A DNA stretch of 64,000 nt, taken from Spongiactinospora rosea (lineage in GTDB: Bacteria; Actinomycetota; Actinomycetes; Streptosporangiales; Streptosporangiaceae). The stretch lies in contig NZ_QMEY01000030.1 of the NCBI RefSeq assembly GCF_003315795.1, positions 1 to 64,000 on the forward strand. Reading direction: 5' to 3'. Position 1 is the stretch's first letter. Each line of letters begins with the position of its first letter. The notes under the pieces were generated by a model. It did not search any database, was not told the DNA's origin, and saw only the letters and a list, made by a program, of their open reading frames with translations. This document shows positions 24,008-31,749 of the stretch, in pieces. The translations under genes and the position numbers were made by a program.

Positions 24008-24312
24008 TCATTACCGTCCCGTGCGGACTCGGCGGCCTCGGCCAGCAGGTGGGAGAGGCCGTCCACCGTGGGGTTCTCCAGGATGGTGCGCACCGGTACG
24101 CGGAATCCGAGTTCGGTCCGCAGCCGGGACGCCATGCGGACCGCGAGCATCGAATGCCCGCCCAGGGCGAAGAAGTCGTCGTGGGGGTCGACTCGCGGCA
24201 CCTCGAAGAGCTCACACCAGATGGCGGCGACGACGCCGGCGGTTCCGGTGCGGACATCGGCGGACTCGTCCTCGGCGGTGGAGGTCTCGGCCCTCTCGGA
24301 GTACTCGCTCAC
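23992..24312 (-). CDS. Free-standing peptidyl carrier protein
   Basis: 106 residues with one carrier domain (~25-95). The phosphopantetheine site is in DDFFALGGHSMLAVRMASRL, Ser in the GGHS motif. The gene starts inside the end of the C-PCP gene (ATGA overlap) and closes the four-gene minus-strand set. A second carrier after a C-PCP protein suggests either a tandem acceptor or an intermediate station for a trans-acting enzyme. The 3' end overlaps the convergent AraC gene by 16 bases. Confidence 0.9.
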   Translation of the reverse strand: MSEYSERAETSTAEDESADVRTGTAGVVAAIWCELFEVPRVDPHDDFFALGGHSMLAVRMASRLRTELGFRVPVRTILENPTVDGLSHLLAEAAESARDGNDQKRS

Positions 24313-26084
24313 TCGCCGCTCCCCTGCCCGGACCGAAGGTGTCGCAGCCGGTTCCGGCGGTCGCGCAGCCGGGCCGCACGCGTCCGGTCGGGCGGCTCGG
24401 GTACCGCGTGTCCCGTTCCGGGGTCGCCGGCCAGGTGCCGCGCGAGCGTGGCGATCGTCGGGAACTCCAGCAGTGACACCAGCGACGTCTCCTCTCCGGT
24501 GCGGGCACCGATCAGGGTGTGTACGGCGGCGAGGGCGAAGGACGTGCCTCCGAGGTCGAAGAAGTTGTCGTCGAGGCCGATGTCGTCGCGGCCCAGCACC
24601 TCCCGCCAGATCTGGATGAGGTTCTGCTCCAGGCCGACGCGGTCCGACGTCGTGAGAAGGGGACGGGGCACCGCCGTCGCCGCCGCCGGACCCGGGGGCC
24701 GGGGGACGACGACCTCGGCCGGGCCGGGCAGCGACCGGATCGGGGCCGCCGGATCCGCGACGGCCGCGACCAGCAGCCGCTCGAAGTACGCGGCCATCCG
24801 CGCCACGGTGGCGGGCTCGAACAGGTCGGCCCGGTAGGTGAGCGTCAGGTCGAAGTCGTCCCCGCCCCCGGCCGAGCGGAAGACCAGCATGTCGAGGTCG
24901 ACCTTCGCCCCGGTCGGCGGGAGGTCGATGGCCGTGGCGCGCAGCCCCGCCAGGCGCGGGCTCACGATCGGCTCCTGCTCGAAGGAGAAGAACGCCTGGA
25001 CCAGCGGGGCGTGCCCGGGGTCGCGGTCGGGCGCGAGCTCCTGCGCGAGCTGCTCCATCGTCACGTCACGGTAGGTCAGGACGTCCAGCAGCTCCGACTG
25101 GACCGACCGGCAGAGGTCGGCGAAGCTCCGGTCGCGGTGGGCCTCGACGAGCACCGGTAGCGTCGTGGCGAAGAACCCGATCACGCTTTCGAGCTCGGCG
25201 CGGTCGCGGGCGCTCACCGGGACGCCGACCAGCACGTCCCGGGCGCCGGCGAGCTGGGAGAGAAAGGTGGCGTAGGCGGTCAGCACCAGCACGAACGGTG
25301 TCACCCGCAGGTCCTGCGCCAGCCGCAACGCCGGTCCCATCACCGCCGCGCGCAGCGTGTGCCGGTGATTGCCCCCGCGCGGGCCGGCGACCGCCGGACG
25401 GGGCCGGTCGGTCGGCAGCCGCAGCACCGTCGGGACCCCGGCGAGGCGGTTCCGCCACCAGCCGAGTTGTTCGGCGTCGACGGGACGGGCCCGCTGCCAG
25501 GCCGCGTAGTCGGCGAACTGGAGGGCCGGCGCGGCACGCTCGGGCCCACCGGCGTACTCCTCCGCCAGCTCGTCGAAGAACACCTGCAGCGACGGGCCGT
25601 CCGAGATGAGCTGGTGCATCGTGACGACGAGCAGGTGGTGCTCGGGCCCCGCCACGAGCAACCGCGTGCGCAGCAGCGGTCCGCGTTCCAGGTCGAACGG
25701 CTCGTCGGCCCACGGCTGGGCCGCGCGGAGCGCCGCGGCGTCCACGTCCTCGGTCCTGTCGGCGTCCAGCGCGACGACGGGCAGTTCCGTGTCCGGGGCG
25801 CCGATCCGCTGGACGGGTTCGAACGGCGGCGCGGTGCCGCGCACGAAGGTCGTGCGCAACGCGTCGTGCCGCGCGACGACGCGAGCGATGGCGCTGCGGA
25901 GCCGCGGAACGTCGAGCGGGCCCTCCAGGCGGACCGCCACCGTGATGTTGTACATCGGCGTACCCGGGTGGAGCAGTTCGACCAGGTACAGCGCCCGCTG
26001 GGCACCCGAAAGCGGCGGCGGCCCCGCCGACCGGTCCAGCGCCGGGATGTGGTCCGGCGCCGCCGCGGTGATCTTCTCGATCAT
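24309..26084 (-). CDS. NRPS C*-PCP protein with HQxxxDG condensation motif
   Basis: 591 residues from ATG 26084, which overlaps the upstream stop; longer in-frame extensions run antisense through other genes and were rejected. The condensation domain spans ~15-440 (SGAQRALYLVELLHPGTPMY start, GFFATTLPVLVEAHRDRSFA and DVTMEQLAQELAPDRDPGHA later). Its active-site motif reads MHQLISDGPS: the second, catalytic His of HHxxxDG is Gln158. The PCP at ~500-560 has DDNFFDLGGTSFALAAVHTL with an intact Ser. There is no A domain; the free-standing A protein encoded just upstream presumably loads it. The C domain is probably inactive in peptide-bond formation or serves as a docking or gatekeeping element. 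Confidence 0.88.
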   Translation of the reverse strand: MIEKITAAAPDHIPALDRSAGPPPLSGAQRALYLVELLHPGTPMYNITVAVRLEGPLDVPRLRSAIARVVARHDALRTTFVRGTAPPFEPVQRIGAPDTELPVVALDADRTEDVDAAALRAAQPWADEPFDLERGPLLRTRLLVAGPEHHLLVVTMHQLISDGPSLQVFFDELAEEYAGGPERAAPALQFADYAAWQRARPVDAEQLGWWRNRLAGVPTVLRLPTDRPRPAVAGPRGGNHRHTLRAAVMGPALRLAQDLRVTPFVLVLTAYATFLSQLAGARDVLVGVPVSARDRAELESVIGFFATTLPVLVEAHRDRSFADLCRSVQSELLDVLTYRDVTMEQLAQELAPDRDPGHAPLVQAFFSFEQEPIVSPRLAGLRATAIDLPPTGAKVDLDMLVFRSAGGGDDFDLTLTYRADLFEPATVARMAAYFERLLVAAVADPAAPIRSLPGPAEVVVPRPPGPAAATAVPRPLLTTSDRVGLEQNLIQIWREVLGRDDIGLDDNFFDLGGTSFALAAVHTLIGARTGEETSLVSLLEFPTIATLARHLAGDPGTGHAVPEPPDRTRAARLRDRRNRLRHLRSGQGSGE

Positions 26085-27646
26085 GCCGCCCCCTCGGTGG
26101 CAAGGGCGAGCCGGTCGACCTTCCCGCTGGGCGTGCGCGGCAACGACCCGACGACGTCGGCCCGGACCGGCACCATGTACGCGGGCAGCCGGTCGCGCAG
26201 GCCCGCGAGCAGACCCGCCGTCCAGGCCGAGGTGTCCTCCGGAGCCGACTTCGGCACGAGGAACGCGCGGAGGTTCCGCTCCTCGGCCGCGGAGCCCGCG
26301 ACCACCACCACCGCCTGCGCGACGGACGGGTCGGCGGCCAGTACGCTCTCGATCTCCCCGAGCTCGATCCGGAATCCCCGCACCTTGACCTGTGTGTCCT
26401 CCCGGCCGAGAAATTCGAGGAGACCGTCCGGGGTGACCCGGCCGAGGTCGCCGCTGCGGTAGGCCGGCACCGCCGGGTCCAGCGGGTCGGTGCGGTAGCT
26501 GCGCGCCGTGCGCTCGGGCAGGCCGAGGTAACCGGGCCCGACGGCCGCGCCGGTGATCCACAGCTCTCCCACCTCGCCGTCCGGCACCGGCCGGCCGTCC
26601 GGATCGCAGACCCGGACGCCGGTGCCGGTGATCGGCCTGCCGATCGAGGGCAGGTCGGCCCAGGTGGTCACGTCCGCGGGCAGCTCGTACCAGGTGGCCA
26701 CGTGGGTCTCGGTCGTGCCCCACTGGTTCACCAGCCGGCAGTCCGGCAGCCGGGTGAACATCGCCCGGACCGCCGCCGTGCACTGCACCTGCTCCCCCGA
26801 CGTGAGGATCTCGCGCAGTGGGTGCCGCCGCGGGGTGGCCTCGTCGGCGAACAGGGCGAGCGACTGGATCATCACGAACGGGATGAAGAGCCGGTTGACC
26901 CGTTCGCGTTCGATGAGGTCCCAGAGCAACTGCGGGTCCAGCCGCTCGTCCTCGTCGCAGCAGACCACGGTGCCACCCTCCCCGAGAGCGGTGAGCACCT
27001 CCTGGTAGGTCACGTCGAACGACGCGGGGGCGAACTGCAGCGTCCGGTCGCCCGGCCCGCAGCCGCTGGCATCTGCCTGCCAGGACACGAGGTTGGCGAG
27101 GTTGCGGTGCGCGTAGCGCACGCCCTTCGGACGGCCGGTGGACCCGGAGGTGTAGACGATGTAGGCGATGTCGTCGCCGGTCACCTCGGGAGCCTCGAAC
27201 GCCGGAGCCGGGTCCGGCACGGGCCGGGCCGGACCGGTGGAGGCGTAGCAGACCTCCCGGTCGGCCGCGACGGTGCTGAAGCCGCCCAGCCGGGAGAGAG
27301 GGCCCTGGTGACCGACGACCAGCTTCACACCGGCGTCGGCGCACATGAACCGCAGCCGCTCGGCGGGGTACCCGACGTCCAGCGGCACCGCGACGCAGCC
27401 GGAGCGCAGCACCCCGACCAGCGTCACGACCAGGTCCGCCGACCGTTCCAGATGCACGCCGACGGGCGTGCCGGGAGCGGCGCCGAGCTGCGCGAGCCGC
27501 GCCGCGACCTGCGCGGACCGCTCCCACAGGGTGCGGTAGTCGAGGGCCTCGTGGGCCGAGCGGACCGCCTCGGCGTCCGGCGTCCGCCGCACGTGCTCGG
27601 CGACCGCGCGCAGCACCAGGACCGTGGTGTCGGAATCGGGACTCAT
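26081..27646 (-). CDS. Free-standing NRPS adenylation protein
   Basis: 521 residues. A3 is YTSGSTGRPKGV, A5 NQWGTTETH, A7 YRSGDLGR, A8 VRGFRIELGEIE and A10 LPRTPSGKVDR with the catalytic Lys. It activates a carboxylic acid as an adenylate and loads a carrier in trans. Reading the pocket by eye against GrsA gives D-V-Q-F-L-S-Q-V-A-K. The DVQ start recalls proline-type codes (DVQLIAHVVK), but 301 and 322 differ, so I do not assign a substrate. Overlaps of four bases on both sides couple it to the KS-AT* gene and the C*-PCP gene. Confidence 0.9.
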   Translation of the reverse strand: MSPDSDTTVLVLRAVAEHVRRTPDAEAVRSAHEALDYRTLWERSAQVAARLAQLGAAPGTPVGVHLERSADLVVTLVGVLRSGCVAVPLDVGYPAERLRFMCADAGVKLVVGHQGPLSRLGGFSTVAADREVCYASTGPARPVPDPAPAFEAPEVTGDDIAYIVYTSGSTGRPKGVRYAHRNLANLVSWQADASGCGPGDRTLQFAPASFDVTYQEVLTALGEGGTVVCCDEDERLDPQLLWDLIERERVNRLFIPFVMIQSLALFADEATPRRHPLREILTSGEQVQCTAAVRAMFTRLPDCRLVNQWGTTETHVATWYELPADVTTWADLPSIGRPITGTGVRVCDPDGRPVPDGEVGELWITGAAVGPGYLGLPERTARSYRTDPLDPAVPAYRSGDLGRVTPDGLLEFLGREDTQVKVRGFRIELGEIESVLAADPSVAQAVVVVAGSAAEERNLRAFLVPKSAPEDTSAWTAGLLAGLRDRLPAYMVPVRADVVGSLPRTPSGKVDRLALATEGAA

Positions 27647-29982
27647 TTACGCCACTCCTCAGTCGTCGCCTGGACCAGGCCGGGGGCGTCCGGTCCGAGA
27701 TCGCCGCGCGGATCCGAAGGCTCGCTCGATGTCGCCGGGTGGCGGGGCACCAGGTAGGGACGTCGCTCGAACGGATAGGTGGGCAGGCGCAGGCGGCGCC
27801 GCCGTTCGCCCGCGTGCAGGGCCGCGAAGTCGACCGTCGCCCCGGCCGCCCAGAGGCGGCCGGCCGCGGCGAGCACCGTCCGGAAACCGGCCGGTGACCG
27901 GCCGGGCTCGTCCAGGACGTCGACGTACACCGGCTCGACCACGCCGGTGGCAGGCGCCGCCGGTCGCTCCGCCCCGATGTGCACGATGATCTGCCCCGGC
28001 GGTGCGCCGTCCAACGCCGCCTCGACGTCGCAGAGGACCGGCCCGCCAGGCCGCGCCGGCGCTCCGGCGACCACATCCGCGTCGGCTCCGGTGGGCGTGA
28101 CGAGCAGGCGGGCGGTGTCGGCGGGGCCGAGCTCCGCCGCGATGGCCGCCGCGCAGCGGGCGCCGCGCCCCTGCCCGGCCACGGCGTCGGGGTACAGGCC
28201 CCAGGACATCAGCAGCCTGGCCGTCGCGTACTGCACGGCGAGGTGCGCGGGCGTGCTCTCCGGGCCCGGAACCGCGAGCAGCGCCCGGCGCAGGTCGTGG
28301 CCGAGGTGCGGGTGCGCGGCTTCGGCGATCTCGTCCAGATGGGCGCGGAACACCTGCTCGGTGCCGTGGATCGCGGCGACGGAGCCGGTGCGGTCGCCGC
28401 CGGGCTCGGCGAAGACGAACACGGTGCGCAGCCGGCCCGGGTGCCCCGGGCCGCTTTCGGCCGGCGGGCTCCCGCGGAGGGCCGCAACGGCCTCGGGCAC
28501 GTCCGCGGCGACCACGAAGTGGCGTTCGGGATGCATCGCCCGGCCCGTCTGCAACGTCCAGGCGACGTCGGCGAGATCGGCGTCCGGGCGCCGTTCGAGG
28601 TGGTCGGCCAGCCTGCGGGCGGCGTTCTGGAGCGCGGGCCGGGTCCGGGCCGACAAGACCAGCAGGTGGTCCGGTCGCCCCGGGGTCGTCGGGAGCGCGG
28701 CCGGCGCCTCGGCCACCACGGCGTGCGCGTTGGTACCGCCGAACGCGATCACGTTCGTGGCGGCGATCCGGGCCCGCCCCCCGGACTCCCACGGGACGGT
28801 CCGGTCGTTGACGACGAACGGGGAGGACGCGAAGTCGATCTGCGGGTTCGGCTCGCTGAAGTTCAGGCTGGCGGGGAGCACGCCATGCTCCACGCAGAGC
28901 ACCGTCTTGATCAGTCCCACGATGCCCGCGGCCGCGTCGGCGTGGCCGATGTTGGCCTTGACCGATCCGATCCGGCAGTACCCCGTCCGGTCCGTGCTCT
29001 GGCGGAACGCCTTGGTCAACCCGGCGACCTCGACCGGGTCACCGAGCACGCTGCCGGTGCCGTGCGCCTCGACGTAGCCGATCTCGTCGGCGCCGACACC
29101 GGCCACGAGCTGAGCGGCGCGGGCGGCCCCGGCCGGCCCGGCCACGCTCGGGACGTGAAAGCCCATCTTGCGCCGGCCGTCGTTGTTCACCGCGGTACCG
29201 CGGATGACCGCGTGCACGTGGTCACCGTCTTCCAGCGCCTCGGCGAGCGGACGGAGCACCACCAGGCCCACCGCGCTCGCCCGCACGGTGCCACGGCCGT
29301 GCGCGTCGAACGGACGGCACCGCCCGTCGTCGGCGAAGATGTCGTCCGGGTCGTGCCGCAACGCCGGAATCACGGCCGGCACCGAGGCGCCGCCGGCGAC
29401 CGCCATCGCGCAGTCGCCCGCGAGCAGCGAACCGATGGCGACGTGGACCGCCACCAGCGACGAGGAGCAGGCCGTCTGCACCGCCATGGCGGGCCCGGTC
29501 AGGCCCAGCTTGTAGGCGATCCGGGTGGCGAGGAAGTCGATGTCGTTCGCCTGCTGGACACGGGTCTCCGACACCGGGACGCCCCGGGCGTGCCCCCATG
29601 CCCGGACGAGGGCTCCGTGGTCGGTGACGGACCCGCCGACGAACACGCCGGTGGGCAGGCGTTCCGGGCCGCCGTGCCCGGCCCGCTCAAGGGCCTCGTG
29701 GGCGCACTCCAGCAGCAACCGGTGCTGCGGATCCATGATCAGGGCGTCCTCGGGCGAGTAGTCGAAATGGCCGGCGTCGAAGAGCTCCGGATCGCTCAGC
29801 AGTCCGTAGGACGGCACGTACCCGGCTGCCGCAGCCGGCAGTTGGCCGGACAGCACCGACACCGATTCCCGGCCGTTGCAGAGGTCGTCCCAGAAGGTCT
29901 CGATGTCCGAAGCTCCAGGAAAACGACCCGCCATGGCCGTGACGGCGACGAAACCGCTTTCGTCAACGTCGTCGTTACTCAT
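27643..29982 (-). CDS. PKS protein: ketosynthase with short, catalytically dead AT region
   Basis: 779 residues. The KS (~10-430) has an intact triad: Cys in VQTACSSSLVAVH, His in EAHGTGSVLGDP and His in SVKANIGHADAAAG. The following region looks like a shortened AT of ~200 residues. FVFAEPGGDRTG replaces the usual FxFPGQGxQ, the serine elbow GHSxG reads GQGRG, and the malonyl-selecting segment is gone; only the C-terminal LWAAGATVDFAALH and RRRLRLPTYPFERRPYL linker is normal. There is no KR, DH or carrier domain. It would therefore need an extender or acyl chain delivered by other proteins. ATG 29982 begins a set of four coupled genes. Confidence 0.88.
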   Translation of the reverse strand: MSNDDVDESGFVAVTAMAGRFPGASDIETFWDDLCNGRESVSVLSGQLPAAAAGYVPSYGLLSDPELFDAGHFDYSPEDALIMDPQHRLLLECAHEALERAGHGGPERLPTGVFVGGSVTDHGALVRAWGHARGVPVSETRVQQANDIDFLATRIAYKLGLTGPAMAVQTACSSSLVAVHVAIGSLLAGDCAMAVAGGASVPAVIPALRHDPDDIFADDGRCRPFDAHGRGTVRASAVGLVVLRPLAEALEDGDHVHAVIRGTAVNNDGRRKMGFHVPSVAGPAGAARAAQLVAGVGADEIGYVEAHGTGSVLGDPVEVAGLTKAFRQSTDRTGYCRIGSVKANIGHADAAAGIVGLIKTVLCVEHGVLPASLNFSEPNPQIDFASSPFVVNDRTVPWESGGRARIAATNVIAFGGTNAHAVVAEAPAALPTTPGRPDHLLVLSARTRPALQNAARRLADHLERRPDADLADVAWTLQTGRAMHPERHFVVAADVPEAVAALRGSPPAESGPGHPGRLRTVFVFAEPGGDRTGSVAAIHGTEQVFRAHLDEIAEAAHPHLGHDLRRALLAVPGPESTPAHLAVQYATARLLMSWGLYPDAVAGQGRGARCAAAIAAELGPADTARLLVTPTGADADVVAGAPARPGGPVLCDVEAALDGAPPGQIIVHIGAERPAAPATGVVEPVYVDVLDEPGRSPAGFRTVLAAAGRLWAAGATVDFAALHAGERRRRLRLPTYPFERRPYLVPRHPATSSEPSDPRGDLGPDAPGLVQATTEEWRK

Positions 29983-30370
29983 ATGACTCAGTCTCCGTCG
30001 GAATCGATCGCGACGTCAGCGCGACGGAAGTTATGTCGGGCAGGAAATGACCGGCGACCTGTACGGGACGGCGATCATCAGCGTAACCATGCGCCCGCGC
30101 CATCACAGATAGGGAGTGGGTGAACGTCGGACTAATTTCCGATGACGCCGGAGGGTCGCACTGACCGAATCAACCATTCCGCGCCGGGCGTCTTGACAAA
30201 TACTCGGCCCACTCGGTCTACTGAAATTCGCCCGCCGGCCGATCTTCGTCTGATTCGCCATGCGCGAATTCAGATCGCCGAGCCGTTGAACACGCGCGAG
30301 ACGCCGAAGGCGCTTTTCGTCTCGCATTTCCCACCCTGAAGGACACCATGCCCGATACGACCGTCGACCG
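29983..30370. promoter_or_regulatory. Divergent control region of PKS/NRPS set and MFS gene
   Basis: The 388-base gap is less GC-rich than its flanks and holds no gene I accept. A plus-strand promoter candidate is TTGACA (30193-30198), 18 bases, TCTACT (30217-30222), pointing to the MFS gene. No equally clear minus-strand promoter is visible. Confidence 0.5.
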
Positions 30371-31699
30371 GTGCCCGGGATGACGACCGACCGGCGAGCG
30401 ATCCCGCGCCGGAGCCTGTGGGGCGCCGCGGACTTCCGCAACCTCTGGATGTCCCAGACCGTGAGCCTGGCCGGCACCGGCATCACCCTGCTGGCCCTCC
30501 CGCTGGTGGCGCTGTTCGCCCTCGGCGCGTCACCCGCGGAGATCGGCCTGCTCTGGGCGGTCGAGTACCTGCCGATCCTGCTGGTCGGTCTCCCCGCAGG
30601 CGTCTGGGTGGACCGGTTGCCGCTGCGCGCGGTGATGGTCGGGGCCGACCTGCTGCGGGTGGCGGCGCTGCTCGCCGTGCCGGTCGCGCTGGCACTGGAC
30701 GTGCTGACCATGCCGCTGCTCTACGTCGTCACGTTCCTGATCGGACTGGGGACGCTCTTCTACGACGTCGCGCAGATGTCGATCCTGCCCGCGCTGGTCG
30801 CCGAGGACCGTCTCGTGGACGCCAACGGCAAGCTGGAGCTGTCCCGCTCGGTCTCCCAGATCGGCGGCCCGCCCGTCGGCGGTCTCATGGTGCAGCTGCT
30901 CACCGCCCCGCTCGCGGTGCTCGCCGACGTGGTCACGTACCTGTTGTCGGCCTACTGCGTCCTCCGCGTCCGCAGGCCCGCACCGGTGGACCGGCCGGTC
31001 GACGAGGCCGGTCTCGGCCGGGACATCCGCGAGGGCATGCGCTTCGTCTTCGGTCACCCGCTGATCCGCCCGCTGCTGCTGTGCGCCACGCTCGCCGAGA
31101 TCGCGTCCGCGGTCATCCAGGCCCTACAGGTCGTCTACGCCGCCGAGGTGCACTCCATGGGCCCCGTGGCGATCGGTGTCGCGCTGGCCGTCGGCAACGG
31201 CGGCGGCGTGCTCGGGGCGCTCGTGGCGGAGCCGTTCGCACGGCGCTTCGGCACCGGAACCGCCTTCATGGTCTCGATCGTCCTGTTCACCGCGGGCTCG
31301 GCGATCCTGCCGATGTCCATCGGGCCCGTGACGTTCGCGATGGGGATGTTCGTCGCGTACCTCGGCGCGTTCGTCTTCAACGTCCTGCAGGTCAGCCTCT
31401 GCCAGGCCGTCACACCGCCGCACCTGCTGGGGCGGATGAACTCGGTGTTCCGGTTCGCCACCTGGGGCGTCATCCCGCTGGGCGCCGCGGGCGGCGGACT
31501 GCTGGTCGAGTACGTCGGGCTGCCGGGAGTGTTCTGGATGGCCGCCGGGCTCAACGCCCTGTCCATCCTGCCGCCGCTGTTGTCCAAGATCCCCGGGCTT
31601 CGCGAGGTCGTCCACCACAGTGCGGAGCAGCCGGCCGCGGAGACAACGGCCGGCCCCTCCCGCATCCACCCGGAAGAACCCCCGGCGGACCGGCCGTGA
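30371..31699 (+). CDS. MFS exporter, EntS-like
   Basis: 442 residues from GTG 30371 (ATG 30380 is an in-frame alternative). Twelve hydrophobic segments start with SLAGTGITLLALPLVALFAL; the signature loop GLPAGVWVDRLPLRAVMV and FLIGLGTLFYDVAQMSILPA are typical of the MFS_3 (enterobactin exporter/secretion effector) group. It is the only plus-strand gene inside the biosynthetic locus and probably exports the product or gives self-resistance. Notably the locus has a second exporter of the same group fused to an NRPS. A four-copy 12-base tandem repeat follows its stop codon. Confidence 0.9.
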   Translation: MPGMTTDRRAIPRRSLWGAADFRNLWMSQTVSLAGTGITLLALPLVALFALGASPAEIGLLWAVEYLPILLVGLPAGVWVDRLPLRAVMVGADLLRVAALLAVPVALALDVLTMPLLYVVTFLIGLGTLFYDVAQMSILPALVAEDRLVDANGKLELSRSVSQIGGPPVGGLMVQLLTAPLAVLADVVTYLLSAYCVLRVRRPAPVDRPVDEAGLGRDIREGMRFVFGHPLIRPLLLCATLAEIASAVIQALQVVYAAEVHSMGPVAIGVALAVGNGGGVLGALVAEPFARRFGTGTAFMVSIVLFTAGSAILPMSIGPVTFAMGMFVAYLGAFVFNVLQVSLCQAVTPPHLLGRMNSVFRFATWGVIPLGAAGGGLLVEYVGLPGVFWMAAGLNALSILPPLLSKIPGLREVVHHSAEQPAAETTAGPSRIHPEEPPADRP

Positions 31700-31701
31700 C
31701 G

Positions 31702-31749
31702 GTGTCGATCCCGGTGTCGATCCCGGTGTCGATCCCGGTGTCAATCCGG
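31702..31749. repeat. Four tandem 12-base repeats between convergent genes
   Basis: GTGTCGATCCCG occurs three times (31702, 31714, 31726), followed by the variant GTGTCAATCCGG (31738). The array starts three bases after the MFS stop and includes the stop codon of the convergent NRPS gene at 31741. Copy number may vary between strains. Confidence 0.85.

Noticed and set aside
26085..28076. N-terminal extension of the C*-PCP frame
   Set aside because: Would overlap the A and KS genes completely; ATG 26084 with an ATGA overlap gives the true start.
30142..30339. 65-codon plus-strand gene in the MFS upstream gap
   Set aside because: No family, no clear ribosome binding site, and it runs through the TTGACA/TCTACT promoter candidate.
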